Shown here one piece after another: positions 8,289-17,589 of a DNA stretch of 43,879 bases. Both the position numbers and the translations under genes were made by a program. The notes beneath the pieces were generated by a model. The model had not been told where the DNA came from and did no database searches. It saw nothing but the letters and a program-made list of their open reading frames with translations. This DNA comes from UBA1227 sp045599345 (GTDB lineage: Bacteria > Bacillota > Clostridia > Oscillospirales > Acutalibacteraceae), in contig JAZRVV010000028.1 in the NCBI GenBank assembly GCA_045599345.1, forward strand, positions 1 through 43,879, read 5' to 3'. The stretch's first letter is position 1; each line of letters opens with the position of its first letter.

Positions 8289-9344
8289 TTACATAAGTCT
8301 CTTTGCCATTTCATCTGGGTCTGCTGCATAAAGCATTGCATCCTTACGAGCGATGCGGCCAGATGTATAGAGGTCAGCAAGACAATCATCCATTGTCTGG
8401 TTACCACGCTTTTTAGCAGACATCATAGCTGATGGAATCTGATAGTTCTTACCCTCACGGATGAGGTTACGAATAGCAGAGTCAGCAAGCATAACTTCGA
8501 AAGCTGCTACACGTCCGCTGCCATCAAGTGTTGGAATGAGGCGCTGTGAAATAACAGCCTCAAGTACCATTGAAAGCTGAACACGGATCTGCTCCTGCTG
8601 ATCTGTTGGGAATACGTCGATGATACGGTCGATTGTCTCTGCGCATCCGATTGTATGAAGTGTTGAGAATACCAAGTGGCCTGTCTCAGCAGCAGTAACA
8701 GCTGTTGAAATAGTCTCAAGGTCACGCATCTCACCTACGAGAATAACATCAGGGTCCTCACGAAGAGCAGCACGCAAAGCTGCTGCATAAGAACGTGTAT
8801 CAACACCGATTTCTCTCTGGTTAACGATTGACTTGTTATGTCTGTGGAGATACTCGATAGGGTCCTCCAATGTGATAATGTGGTCGTTTAAGTTCTCGTT
8901 GATAAGGCCAAGGAGTGAAGCAAGAGTTGTTGACTTACCAGAACCTGTTGGACCTGTTACAAGTACGAGACCACTCTTGAGTTCATAGAGGTCGATAACT
9001 GGCTGTGGTACTCCAAGGTCGTGTGGGTTAGGAATTTTAGAACCTACAAGACGGAATACGGCAGCAGTTGTACCACGCTGACGGAATACGTTAACACGAT
9101 AACGTCCCATTCCAGCAAGACCGAATGAGAAGTCGATCTCACCACGCTCAGCGAAAGCTCGCTTTTGGAATTCACCCATGATTCCCTTTACAAGAGCCTC
9201 AACGTCCTCAGCCATAAGGCGAGGCTCGTTTGGTATTGGCATCATTTTGCCGTGTACACGCATAAGTGGTGGAACACCTACGGTAATATGCACGTCAGAA
9301 GCCTTGTTGTCCTCTGCAACTTTAAGTAATTCAGCAAGAGTCAT
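8289..9344 (-). CDS. pilT: PilT-type twitching/retraction ATPase
   Basis: The 351-residue product is a hexameric secretion-ATPase-superfamily protein that depolymerises type IV pili. It shows the N-terminal PAS-like region (DVHITVGVPPLMRVHGKM), Walker A GPTGSGKST, Asp box TLEDPIEY, Walker B VILVGEMRD, His box GHLVFSTLHT, and the PilT C-terminal segment containing SQRLIPTLDGSGRVAAFEVM and IREGK. Length fits PilT (about 345-350) rather than PilB. The ATG has a perfect AGGAGG site. It stands alone between a promoter and a terminator; no pilin, PilB or PilC gene is in the window, so its partners must be elsewhere. Confidence 0.93.
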   Translation of the reverse strand: MTLAELLKVAEDNKASDVHITVGVPPLMRVHGKMMPIPNEPRLMAEDVEALVKGIMGEFQKRAFAERGEIDFSFGLAGMGRYRVNVFRQRGTTAAVFRLVGSKIPNPHDLGVPQPVIDLYELKSGLVLVTGPTGSGKSTTLASLLGLINENLNDHIITLEDPIEYLHRHNKSIVNQREIGVDTRSYAAALRAALREDPDVILVGEMRDLETISTAVTAAETGHLVFSTLHTIGCAETIDRIIDVFPTDQQEQIRVQLSMVLEAVISQRLIPTLDGSGRVAAFEVMLADSAIRNLIREGKNYQIPSAMMSAKKRGNQTMDDCLADLYTSGRIARKDAMLYAADPDEMAKRLM

Positions 9345-9390
9345 TATGTTTTCCTCCTATAATAAAGAAGTAAAGTATATACGACTTAAC

Positions 9391-9418
9391 TATATATCAT
9401 ATACTTATTAAAAGTCAA
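9391..9418 (-). promoter_or_regulatory. Promoter of pilT
   Basis: In the minus direction TTGACT (9413-9418) and TATATA (9391-9396) are 16 bp apart. The -35 directly abuts the T-run of the preceding terminator. Confidence 0.7.
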
Positions 9419-9451
9419 GAAAAAAGAACGAACAAAAATGTCCGTTCTTTC
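9419..9451 (-). terminator. Terminator of the amino-acid ABC operon
   Basis: In the minus direction GAACGGACA (9440-9448) pairs with TGTTCGTTC (9427-9435) around TTTT, followed by TTTTTT. Confidence 0.88.
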
Positions 9452-9457
9452 TATACC

Positions 9458-10201
9458 TTAAAGCACTTTTGCAAGGAAAGACTGAAGTCTTTCTGATTTT
9501 GGATTTCCAAATACTTCCTCAGGAGTACCCTCTTCGCCGATTACGCCGTCGTCCATAAAGAGGACACGGTCGCCAACCTCACGAGCAAATCCCATCTCGT
9601 GTGTTACAACAACCATTGTCATACCGTCGTCGGCAAGCGATTTCATAACATCAAGCACCTCGCCTACCATTTCTGGGTCGAGTGCTGATGTTGGCTCGTC
9701 GAAGAGCATTACGTCAGGCTCCATTGCGAGCGCGCGTACTATCGCTACGCGCTGCTGCTGTCCGCCTGACAGCTGAGACGGATATGAATCAGCTCTGTCA
9801 GCAAGTCCAACTCTCTCAAGGAGCTTCATTGCGAGTGCGTCAGCCTCGTCCTTTTTCATACCCTTGAGTTTGATTGGAGCAAGTGTCATATTCTCAAGTA
9901 CAGTCTTGTGTGGGAAGAGGTTAAACTGTTGGAAAACCATTCCCATCTTTTGTCTGTGAATATTGATATCTACTGATGGATCAGCAATGTCAACACCGTC
10001 GAAATAGATGTTGCCACCTGTTGGATCTTCAAGACAGTTAAGGCAACGAAGGAAAGTTGATTTACCAGAACCAGAAGCACCGATAATAACTACAACTTCA
10101 CCCTTGTCTATCTCGGTATTGATACCCTTTAAAACTTCCTTCTTGCCGAAGGCTTTTTCCAAGTTTTCAACTTTGATTACGGCAGTTTTCTCAGTGTTCA
10201 C
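9458..10201 (-). CDS. Polar amino-acid ABC importer, ATP-binding subunit
   Basis: This 247-residue GlnQ/HisP-type ATPase has Walker A GASGSGKST, a Q-loop in MVFQQFNLFPHKT, signature LSGGQQQRV, Walker B VMLFDEPTSALDPE and the switch His in VVTHEMGFARE. It drives uptake of a polar amino acid by the permease and binding protein encoded just upstream. The start is a GTG inside the last codons of the permease gene (11-base overlap), which implies translational coupling. Substrate specificity is not readable from the ATPase. Confidence 0.95.
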   Translation of the reverse strand: MNTEKTAVIKVENLEKAFGKKEVLKGINTEIDKGEVVVIIGASGSGKSTFLRCLNCLEDPTGGNIYFDGVDIADPSVDINIHRQKMGMVFQQFNLFPHKTVLENMTLAPIKLKGMKKDEADALAMKLLERVGLADRADSYPSQLSGGQQQRVAIVRALAMEPDVMLFDEPTSALDPEMVGEVLDVMKSLADDGMTMVVVTHEMGFAREVGDRVLFMDDGVIGEEGTPEEVFGNPKSERLQSFLAKVL

Positions 10202-10970
10202 TCTTTCTCAACCTCTTTTCCAATCTGTCTAAAAGCTTCGTAATAATAATTACGATAACGAGGTAAATAAGCGCAAGAGAGATATAAGGTACCATAGCCG
10301 AATATGTCTTACTTACGATATTTTGAGCCTGCTTTGTAACGTCACGAAGAGCGATTACAGATACAAGGGATGTATCCTTCAAAAGAGTAATCATCTCGTT
10401 GCCGAGCGCTGGAAGGATGTTCTTGATAGCCTGTGGAATAACGATGTACCACATTGTCTGGATGTAGTTAAATCCAAGGCTACGACCAGCCTCTGTCTGA
10501 CCCTTTGGAATTGACATAAGACCAGAACGAACTATCTCGGCAACATAAGCACCAGAGTTGATGCCAAGTGTTATAACACCGCAGATGATTGAACCAGTTT
10601 CTGTCTTAGGTTGCATAACAACGAATCCCATAATAAGGAGCTGAACCATCATAGGTGTACCACGTATGATTGTGAGATAGAGTTCAGCAATCTTGTTGAA
10701 AACTCTCAAAACAAACGGTGGTTTGTTTGCTGTATAGCTCTCGTACAGAGTACGAACCATTGCTATGATGACACCTATAATAACGCCAATTGCAAGGGCA
10801 CAGACTGTTACGATAAATGTAATCTTAAGTCCCTCTGCAAAGAACGTCCAGCGGTTTGCATAGACAAAAGTCTGATACAGTTGGAATATGAATGTTTGAA
10901 GTCCAGCTGGAAGGCTTGTTATCCAAGAGGGCGCTGTCTCAATCCAACCTGAAAAAGTTAATACAGACAT
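10191..10970 (-). CDS. Polar amino-acid ABC importer, permease subunit
   Basis: The 259-residue membrane protein has the HisM/GlnP fold. There are five or so membrane segments, starting near residue 45, and the conserved EAA-type cytoplasmic loop GQTEAGRSLGFNYIQTMWYI followed by VIPQAIKNILPALGNE, which docks on the ATPase. The segment TIIRGTPMMVQLLIMGF is typical of the family. It probably works as a homodimer, as only one permease gene is present. An AGGAAG site precedes the ATG. It sits between the binding-protein and ATPase genes in one operon. Confidence 0.95.
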   Translation of the reverse strand: MSVLTFSGWIETAPSWITSLPAGLQTFIFQLYQTFVYANRWTFFAEGLKITFIVTVCALAIGVIIGVIIAMVRTLYESYTANKPPFVLRVFNKIAELYLTIIRGTPMMVQLLIMGFVVMQPKTETGSIICGVITLGINSGAYVAEIVRSGLMSIPKGQTEAGRSLGFNYIQTMWYIVIPQAIKNILPALGNEMITLLKDTSLVSVIALRDVTKQAQNIVSKTYSAMVPYISLALIYLVIVIIITKLLDRLEKRLRKSEH

Positions 10971-10992
10971 AGGTCTTCCTACTTTCTAAATA

Positions 10993-11026
10993 GACAAATT
11001 GGAGCGATGTCGCCATCGCTCCATTT
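10993..11026 (-). terminator. Intra-operon attenuator-like hairpin
   Basis: AAATGGAGCGATG and CATCGCTCCAATTT pair around four bases, but only TGTCTATTT follows in the minus direction, so termination is likely partial. Such a structure between the binding protein and the membrane subunits commonly allows more binding protein to be made. Confidence 0.7.
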
Positions 11027-11045
11027 AAAACTTCAAAAACTTGAA

Positions 11046-11798
11046 TTATTTAGCGTTGATATACTTGTCAACGATCTTATCAAGTGTACCATCAGCCTTG
11101 AGTTCGCCAAGAGCCTTGTTGAACTGCTCAAGGAGTTCTGTGTCATTCTTGTTGAATGCTGCTGCATAGTCCTCATCAGCATAAGCTGTGTCAAGGATCT
11201 TGAGGCCTTCGTTTGCTGCTACAAATGCCTTACCTGGCTCGTTATCAAGAACAACGCAGTCAACCTGGTCATTCTTTAAAGCTTCAACAGCCATAGCATA
11301 CTTTGTATACTGGCTTACGTTATCCTCACCGTAGTCATCTGTGCAGTAGATGTCACCAGTTGTACCAGCCTGAACGCCGATCTTAGCACCGTCAAGGTCA
11401 TCAACTGTAGCGATTGCGCTACCTTCCTTAACAAGGATTACCTGAACGCCCTTAGCATATGAATCTGAGAAATTAACTGATTCTTTTCTCTCATCAGTGA
11501 TTGTAAGGCCAGACATACCAAAGCTTACTGCGCCTGATTGAACAGCAGCGATGATACCGTCAAAGTCCATATCCTTAACCTCAAGCTTGTAACCAAGCTT
11601 GTCACAGATAGCCTGTGCAATTTCTACGTCGATACCAGCGTATGAGCCGTCATCATTAACGAACTCATATGGTGGGAAGTCAGCACTACAAGCCATTGTA
11701 AGTGTCTTAACTTCTTCTTCCTTTGCAGGTGCCTTAGCACAAGCTGCAAATGCAAGTACCATTGTAAGTGCAAGTAAAAGTGCGATTAATTTTTTCAT
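11046..11798 (-). CDS. Polar amino-acid ABC importer, substrate-binding lipoprotein
   Basis: This 250-residue SBP_bac_3 protein has a lipoprotein signal (MKKLIALLLALTMVLAFAAC, acylated Cys at 20). Lobe 1 reads DFPPYEFVNDDGSYAGIDVEIAQAI, and the ligand-binding Arg lies in TITDERKESVNFS. Lobe 2 reads DDLDGAKIGVQAGTTGDIYC, with the ligand-binding Asp region in NDQVDCVVLDNEP. It captures the amino acid outside the membrane and hands it to the adjacent permease. Earlier in-frame ATGs overlap the GGAGG site, so the start is placed at 11798, eight bases after it. It is the first gene of its operon, with its own strong promoter. Confidence 0.95.
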   Translation of the reverse strand: MKKLIALLLALTMVLAFAACAKAPAKEEEVKTLTMACSADFPPYEFVNDDGSYAGIDVEIAQAICDKLGYKLEVKDMDFDGIIAAVQSGAVSFGMSGLTITDERKESVNFSDSYAKGVQVILVKEGSAIATVDDLDGAKIGVQAGTTGDIYCTDDYGEDNVSQYTKYAMAVEALKNDQVDCVVLDNEPGKAFVAANEGLKILDTAYADEDYAAAFNKNDTELLEQFNKALGELKADGTLDKIVDKYINAK

Positions 11799-11830
11799 TG
11801 TCATAACCTCCAAAAGTTATTTCGTGCATA

Positions 11831-11859
11831 ATTATACAAAAATCCTGCATATAATGCAA
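11831..11859 (-). promoter_or_regulatory. Promoter of the amino-acid ABC operon
   Basis: In the minus direction TTGCAT (11854-11859) and TATAAT (11831-11836) are exactly 17 bp apart. The -35 forms one arm of the hairpin that probably ends the upstream EamA operon. Confidence 0.85.
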
Positions 11860-11862
11860 GAA
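11838..11862 (-). terminator. Weak terminator of the alr-exporter-EamA operon
   Basis: CTTGCAT and ATGCAGG (11844-11860, minus sense) form a seven-bp stem with one G-U pair, followed by ATTTTTG. It overlaps the next promoter. Confidence 0.5.
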
Positions 11863-11866
11863 CTTT

Positions 11867-12784
11867 TTACGACTCTTCGTAAATATCTTTGCCTTTTGCC
11901 TTGATATTTAATAATATTATGGCGCCTAAAACGAATATTATTCCAAAAATTCCGTATATATCTGGATATTCTTTGAATATTAATGCACCGACGACGGTGG
12001 CGGTTATCGGCTCGATCGATGCGATTATCGACGCCTTGGAAGGTGCGATTCGCTGTAGGCCATTTGTATAAAATACATATGGCAACAGCGATACGCTAAT
12101 CGCAACCGCGATGAGCATTAGGATAAACATGCCCGTCGTCGTCTTGGATGCGGCCTCAGCCACTTCGGCTGGCCGCAGCATAAATAGTGTGCCAATCGCC
12201 GCAATCGCAAAAGTATAAGTCGTAATGGTAAGTGACTTGTATCCTTTTCTTATAGCTATCTCGCCAAAGATGCTATAAAGTCCATAGCCGATTGCTGACA
12301 AAATACCAGTGAGCAGCGCCTTGCCTGGGATGCCCTTGCCACTGCCGATAAGGCCGGACACAAGGAAGCATCCAAGGAATGCCATGGCGCATGCTATCGC
12401 CTTTTTGGCGGTAAACTTTTCTTTGAAAAGAACAACTGATAGCGCGAGGACAACTATTGGTGCAGCATAAAGGAGCGTTGCAGCAATTGAGAGGTCCGCG
12501 TTTTGAATAGTGCTAAAGTAACATACGGTGAAAAAGTCCATACTGATAAGGCCGGAACAGAAAAATACCCATATGTCCTTCTTGTTGATTTTGAGTGCCT
12601 CCCTATCAAAGATGAGGCAAAACAAGAGTAGCACTACTGCCGCTATAAACATTTTAAACACTGTAATCTGGAGTGATGAGAGGCCAAGGTTTGTAAACCA
12701 ACGGACATAGATGCCTGTGGTTCCCCAAAGCATGCCTGCCATCAGAACAAAGATTACACCGATAAGTTCATTGTTCTTCTTCAT
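11867..12784 (-). CDS. EamA/DMT-superfamily transporter
   Basis: The 305-residue product is an integral membrane protein of the drug/metabolite transporter superfamily, with two EamA repeats of about five membrane segments each (start MKKNNELIGVIFVLMAGMLW; second repeat from about GIPGKALLTGILSAIGYGLY). Members export amino acids, nucleosides or other metabolites; the substrate here is unknown. An upstream in-frame extension runs through the end of the exporter gene in another frame and is rejected. The ATG at 12784 has a TAGGA site and lies seven bases after the preceding stop. Position after alr and an ABC exporter suggests co-transcription, not necessarily a shared function. Confidence 0.88.
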   Translation of the reverse strand: MKKNNELIGVIFVLMAGMLWGTTGIYVRWFTNLGLSSLQITVFKMFIAAVVLLLFCLIFDREALKINKKDIWVFFCSGLISMDFFTVCYFSTIQNADLSIAATLLYAAPIVVLALSVVLFKEKFTAKKAIACAMAFLGCFLVSGLIGSGKGIPGKALLTGILSAIGYGLYSIFGEIAIRKGYKSLTITTYTFAIAAIGTLFMLRPAEVAEAASKTTTGMFILMLIAVAISVSLLPYVFYTNGLQRIAPSKASIIASIEPITATVVGALIFKEYPDIYGIFGIIFVLGAIILLNIKAKGKDIYEES

Positions 12785-12791
12785 AAAAATC

Positions 12792-14642
12792 CTACTCTTC
12801 GAACTGGCTGTTATAGAGGTTTGCATAGAAGCCACCTTTGGCCATGAGTTCCTCATGGTTACCCTGCTCAACGATATCACCGTCGTTGAGGCAAAGGATA
12901 AGGTCAGCGTTCTTGATAGTTGAAAGACGATGGGCAATGATAAAGCTTGTACGGCCGTGCATCAAGTTGTCCATAGCCTCTTGAATCATGATTTCAGTCC
13001 TTGTATCAACTGATGAGGTTGCCTCATCAAGAATGAGGACTTTGGCATTTGAGAGGATAGCACGGGCAATAGTCAAGAGCTGCTTTTGACCAGCAGAGAT
13101 GTTGCTAGCCTCCTCGTTGATTTCCATATCATAGCCACCTGGAAGGGTGCGGATAAAGTGATCAACTTGGGCAGCCTTTGCAGCCTCATATACTTCCTCA
13201 TCCGTTGCGTCAAGTTTGCCGTAACGGATATTTTCTTTTATGGATGCACGGTAAAGCCATGTGTCCTGGAGTACCATACCGAACTCCGTTCTAAGGTCGG
13301 CACGGTCAAAGTCGGTAATGTTGTGACCGTCAACATAGATTGCGCCGTCCTTTAAATCATGGAAGCGCATCAAGAGCTTGACCATTGTTGTCTTGCCGGC
13401 GCCAGTAGGTCCAACAATTGCGACCTTTTGACCGGCCTTGACATCAGCTGAGAAGTCCTTGATTACGATGCGGTCTGTATCCTCATAGCCAAACTTAACA
13501 TGCTCAAACTTGATATCACCCTTGATGTCGATATCGCGAACAGAGAGCTTTGGCTCTGGGTCGCTTATCTCGTCCTCACGGAGGAAGAGGTCAACACGCT
13601 CGTATGCTGCGATGAGCATCTGGAACTGGTTAGATATCTGAGCTACCTGAGTGATAGGCTGTGTAAAGCTACGTGTGTAAGAAATAAATGCCTGGATGCC
13701 ACCGATTGTCATTGTGCCATTCATTGTCATTGATGCACCAAATACTACAACTGCAACATAGCCTAAGTGTCCAATGAATTGCATAAATGGATGCATGAGG
13801 CCAGAGATAAAGTTTGCCTTCCAAGCAGCCTGATAGAGCTGCTCATTTTGCTCCTCAAACTCATCGAGTGCTGCCTGCTCGCCGTTAAATGCCTTAACGG
13901 CAACGTGGCCACCGATGATCTCCTCTACCTCGCCGTTTACGGCACCGAGGTAGTTTTGGTGGCGGAAGAAGTGCTTTTGAGAAGCCTTCATAATAATAGC
14001 CATTACGCCACCAGAAAGTGGAAGTGTAAGTACAACAACAATTGTAAGCTTCCAGCTGATTGAAAGCATCATAACAAGGACGCCAATCAGCGTAATAACG
14101 GCATTGATTGCCTGTGTGATTGTACTGTTGAGGTTCTGGTTTACTGTATCAACATCGTTTGTGATACGGGAGAGAACGTCACCATAACTTACCTTGTTAA
14201 AGTAAGAAATCGGAAGTCTGTTGAGCTTCTCTGTGATGTTGCGACGAAGGTTATATGCAACCTTGGATGAAACACCAGCAATGATAAAGCCCTGGATGTA
14301 CTGGAATACAGCTGATGCAAGGAAGAGACCGATGCAAAGCAAAAGAATCTGTGCAATGCGTTCAAAGTCAATTCCACCTGTGCCAGCAACAATACGCTTT
14401 ACGCCGTCGGCGAGCTCATCTGTCGCCATGGCAAGTACGCGTGGATTGATTACGTTGAGTATTGTTGCGCTTACTATCGCAACAAGAACGATAAATAGTT
14501 TGAATTTAAATGGTGAGAGATATTTAAGGAGGCGCTTTGTGCTGCCCTTTAAATCCTTTGGTTTCTCACCCATTATGATGCCTCTGCGGCCGCCCATTTT
14601 TGGAGGACGTGCAGTGGCTTTAATTTCAGTTGCGTTAGCCAT
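12792..14642 (-). CDS. Heterodimeric ABC exporter, subunit with the catalytically complete site
   Basis: This 616-residue ABC-B exporter half has an N-terminal cytoplasmic stretch, six membrane segments (about 45-345) and a nucleotide-binding domain. That domain has Walker A GPTGAGKTT, signature NISAGQKQLL, Walker B VLILDEATSSVD with catalytic Glu, and the switch His in IIAHRLS. It pairs with the product of 14642-16384, whose Walker B Glu is replaced by Asp. This is the consensus/degenerate pairing seen in LmrCD, BmrCD and TM287/288 exporters of drugs and lipophilic compounds. Its ATG overlaps the partner's stop (TAATG) behind a GGAGGAG site. Confidence 0.93.
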   Translation of the reverse strand: MANATEIKATARPPKMGGRRGIIMGEKPKDLKGSTKRLLKYLSPFKFKLFIVLVAIVSATILNVINPRVLAMATDELADGVKRIVAGTGGIDFERIAQILLLCIGLFLASAVFQYIQGFIIAGVSSKVAYNLRRNITEKLNRLPISYFNKVSYGDVLSRITNDVDTVNQNLNSTITQAINAVITLIGVLVMMLSISWKLTIVVVLTLPLSGGVMAIIMKASQKHFFRHQNYLGAVNGEVEEIIGGHVAVKAFNGEQAALDEFEEQNEQLYQAAWKANFISGLMHPFMQFIGHLGYVAVVVFGASMTMNGTMTIGGIQAFISYTRSFTQPITQVAQISNQFQMLIAAYERVDLFLREDEISDPEPKLSVRDIDIKGDIKFEHVKFGYEDTDRIVIKDFSADVKAGQKVAIVGPTGAGKTTMVKLLMRFHDLKDGAIYVDGHNITDFDRADLRTEFGMVLQDTWLYRASIKENIRYGKLDATDEEVYEAAKAAQVDHFIRTLPGGYDMEINEEASNISAGQKQLLTIARAILSNAKVLILDEATSSVDTRTEIMIQEAMDNLMHGRTSFIIAHRLSTIKNADLILCLNDGDIVEQGNHEELMAKGGFYANLYNSQFEE

Positions 14643-16384
14643 TATGCAAGCTCCTCCTTTGAAAGTTGGGATTCGCAGATTGCTTTGTAATATGAGCAGG
14701 TCTCAAGGAGCTCTTCGTGAGTTCCACGTCCTACTATTTTTCCTTCATCAAGAACGATGATCTGCTCTGCGTTCATGATGGTTGATACACGCTGTGCGAC
14801 GATGATGACAGTCGAGTCGCCAGTGTAGTCCTCGAGCGCGTGGCGAAGTGCCGCATCAGTCTTGAAGTCGAGAGCTGAGAAGCTGTCGTCAAAGATATAG
14901 ATTGATGGCTTCTTCGCAAGCGCACGCGCGATAGACAAACGTTGCTTTTGTCCACCGGAAACGTTTGCGGCGCCTTGTGCTACAGGCGAGTTAATACCCT
15001 CGGCTTTCGCCTCAACTATTTCCTTCGCCTGGGCAACCTCTAGCGCCTTGTCCATATCCTCCGGATTTCCATCGTTTCCGTATGCAACGTTTGTAGCAAT
15101 TGTGCCCGAGAAGAGCACTGCCTTTTGTGGCACATAACCGATGGCTTCACGAAGGTCGTGGAGCTTAACGTCACGGACATCGTGACCATCAATCTTGATT
15201 GAGCCACTAGTTACATCATAAAAACGAGGAATGAGATTAATAAGGGTTGACTTACCACAACCGGTAGCACCGATAAATGCGGTTGTCTCACCATTTTTTG
15301 CTGTGAATGTAATGTCGTGAAGTACGTCCTCTTCTGCCTCGCCGTAACGGAAATTTACGTGGTCAAATTCAACTGTACCCTTGACATTAACAAGTGCCTC
15401 TGCATCATCCTTGTCCTTGATTGATACTTCTGTGTTAAGTACCTCTGCAATACGATTTGCAGATACCTGAGCACGAGGAAGCATAATAAAGATTGCAGAT
15501 ACAAAGAGGAATGAGATAAGGATATGCTGAGCATACTGAAGAAATGCCATCATATCGCCTATTTGAAGTGTTCCGACGTTAATAAGTCTTGCACCAAACC
15601 ATACGATTGCAAGCTGGAGGCCAACCATGATTATCTGCATAACAGGTCCCATAAGTGCCATTGCTCGCATTACAAATCGCATCGTAAATGTGAGTTCCTT
15701 GTTTGCGTCGTCAAAGCGCTCTTCCTCATGCTTTTCGTTACCGAAAGCACGAATAACGAGCATACCAGCAAGGCCCTCACGAGATACAAGGTTAACCCTG
15801 TCAACGAGGGATTGCAAAATCTTGAACTTTGGAAGTGCAACAAGCATAAGTCCGCCAAGGAGAGCAATAATAATTATTACTGCAAGGAGGACAGTCCATG
15901 CAAGTGACTGGCACTTTTGAAGTGCCATGTAGATGGAACCAAGTCCCATGAATGGTGCAAAAAGCATCATCCTAAGGCCCATTGTTACAAGGTTCTGAAT
16001 CTGGGTTACGTCGTTTGTTGTACGTGTGATAAGGGATGCTGTTGAGAACTTATCAATCTCTTCATTTGAAAAATCGTTTGCCTTGGAAAAGAGGTCACGG
16101 CGAAGTGTCTTGGCCATGCCTGTGGCAATACGAGTAACGAGGAACGATGAGCAAATAGTACAAGTAACAGACAACAGTGATATGCCAAGCATTTTGAGTC
16201 CAATACTTGTAATGCAGCTGTATCGTTCAGCTTCGCTTATGCCCTGTACCAATATTCCTCTATCAACGATATCACTCATGAGGTTTGGGAGGCTAAGCTC
16301 CGTAAAAACCTGACCGAGCAAGAAAGCGATGGAGAAAATAATTGGTATGACATAAGGTTTAAGATACCTTAATACTGTCTTCAA
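14642..16384 (-). CDS. Heterodimeric ABC exporter, subunit with a degenerate ATP site
   Basis: This is a 580-residue exporter half with six membrane segments (first within PYVIPIIFSIAFLLGQVF) and a nucleotide-binding domain. That domain has Walker A GATGCGKST, signature NVSGGQKQRL, Walker B IYIFDDSFSALD and IIVAQRVS where the switch His is replaced by Gln. Asp for Glu after Walker B and Gln for His mark this as the degenerate partner of a heterodimer. It starts with TTG at 16384, preceded by AGAGGT. It follows alr by 11 bases, so it is transcribed from the alr promoter. Substrate is unknown; multidrug or lipid export is typical. Confidence 0.93.
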   Translation of the reverse strand: MKTVLRYLKPYVIPIIFSIAFLLGQVFTELSLPNLMSDIVDRGILVQGISEAERYSCITSIGLKMLGISLLSVTCTICSSFLVTRIATGMAKTLRRDLFSKANDFSNEEIDKFSTASLITRTTNDVTQIQNLVTMGLRMMLFAPFMGLGSIYMALQKCQSLAWTVLLAVIIIIALLGGLMLVALPKFKILQSLVDRVNLVSREGLAGMLVIRAFGNEKHEEERFDDANKELTFTMRFVMRAMALMGPVMQIIMVGLQLAIVWFGARLINVGTLQIGDMMAFLQYAQHILISFLFVSAIFIMLPRAQVSANRIAEVLNTEVSIKDKDDAEALVNVKGTVEFDHVNFRYGEAEEDVLHDITFTAKNGETTAFIGATGCGKSTLINLIPRFYDVTSGSIKIDGHDVRDVKLHDLREAIGYVPQKAVLFSGTIATNVAYGNDGNPEDMDKALEVAQAKEIVEAKAEGINSPVAQGAANVSGGQKQRLSIARALAKKPSIYIFDDSFSALDFKTDAALRHALEDYTGDSTVIIVAQRVSTIMNAEQIIVLDEGKIVGRGTHEELLETCSYYKAICESQLSKEELA

Positions 16385-16395
16385 TTCTTCTACCT

Positions 16396-17517
16396 CTAAT
16401 ACTTATAAATGCGTGGAACACGTTTGTTGATTCCACAGATAATTTCGTAGTTGATGGTACCAGCAAGTGCTGCTATCTCGTCTACTGTAATTTCATTTTC
16501 GCCCTGTTTGCCGATTAATACGACTTCGTCACCCTGCTTTGCACCTGGCACGTCTGTCACATCGACCATAAGCTGGTCCATGCAGACACGACCAATGATT
16601 GGAGCATAGTGACCATTGATGAGCACCCTACCAGAATTTGAAAGTGCCCTTGGATAACCGTCGCCATATCCTACTGGGATTGTGGCGATTTTAGTAGGTC
16701 CGTCTGTCACATAGGTTGAGCCATAGCTTACTTTAAAGCCAGCGTCAACCTCCTTGACATAGGCCACATGAGAAACGAGTTCAAGCGCTGGAGTAAGTCC
16801 AAGCGACTTGTCCACTTCGTTACTTGGATAGAGGCCATAGATAATGATACCTGCGCGAACCATATTGTCATAGTTGCGATTGAATTCGAGTACACCCGCC
16901 GAGTTACAGATATGCCTAATAGCAAAGTGATAACCCTCTGCCTCGAGCTCATCAACAAAGTTCTCAAAGAGCTCTGCCTGACCCTCTGCCGCAGTTTTGT
17001 CTGACTCATCAGCTGTTGCGAAATGTGTAAAGATACCCTCTACTTCAATAAATGGGAGTGAGAAAATCTCCTTGATCTCCTCTTTCGCAGAAGCTGATGG
17101 AATGAAACCGATGCGGCCCATACCTGTGTCGAGCTTGATATGAATCTTGGCTGGCTTGCCACGCTTCATTGCGTAGTCCGCAATCATGCGAGCGCTCTCA
17201 AGCGAGAATACAGTGGATGTAACGTTGTAATCAATGACATCCTGTAAATCGTTTGGAAAAACATAGCCCAAAATCAAGATAGGGTTGCGTATACCAGAGG
17301 CGCGAAGTTCACGTGCCTCGTCAATGGTCGCAACGGCAAAAGCATAGACACCGATCTCGTTGAGAACGTGCGCCATTGCCACAGCACCATGGCCATAACC
17401 GTCAGTCTTTACTACTGCGAGTACCTTGACGTCTGGTCCCACCTTATCCTTGATTTTTTGAATATTGTCAGAGATAGCCGCAAGGTCAACACCGACATAA
17501 ATTCTTGAAGGATTCAT
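16396..17517 (-). CDS. alr: Alanine racemase
   Basis: The 373-residue PLP enzyme interconverts L- and D-alanine for peptidoglycan. The PLP-binding lysine is K37 in AVVKTDGYGHGA; the barrel continues through KLDTGMGRIGF, and the C-terminal beta domain carries the second catalytic Tyr region SYGSTYVTDG, then GYGDGYPR and VCMDQLMVDVTD. KTDGYGHG departs slightly from the common KANAYGHG. The ATG at 17517 is preferred because GAGGAGGG lies just upstream; an earlier in-frame ATG would span that site. It heads an operon with the ABC exporter and EamA gene under a consensus promoter. Confidence 0.96.
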   Translation of the reverse strand: MNPSRIYVGVDLAAISDNIQKIKDKVGPDVKVLAVVKTDGYGHGAVAMAHVLNEIGVYAFAVATIDEARELRASGIRNPILILGYVFPNDLQDVIDYNVTSTVFSLESARMIADYAMKRGKPAKIHIKLDTGMGRIGFIPSASAKEEIKEIFSLPFIEVEGIFTHFATADESDKTAAEGQAELFENFVDELEAEGYHFAIRHICNSAGVLEFNRNYDNMVRAGIIIYGLYPSNEVDKSLGLTPALELVSHVAYVKEVDAGFKVSYGSTYVTDGPTKIATIPVGYGDGYPRALSNSGRVLINGHYAPIIGRVCMDQLMVDVTDVPGAKQGDEVVLIGKQGENEITVDEIAALAGTINYEIICGINKRVPRIYKY

Positions 17518-17552
17518 ACATACCCTCCTCAAAAATGCAAAATAACTAAGAT

Positions 17553-17581
17553 ATTATAATATAATACCTTTAAAAAGTAAA
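17553..17581 (-). promoter_or_regulatory. Promoter of alr
   Basis: In the minus direction TTTACT (17576-17581) and TATAAT (17553-17558) are 17 bp apart. Confidence 0.75.
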
Positions 17582-17589
17582 TGGAAGGC

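Noticed and set aside
12785..12937. Upstream extension of the EamA protein
   Set aside because: It overlaps the end of the ABC exporter gene in another frame, is not hydrophobic like the family N-terminus, and a ribosome-binding site supports the start at 12784.
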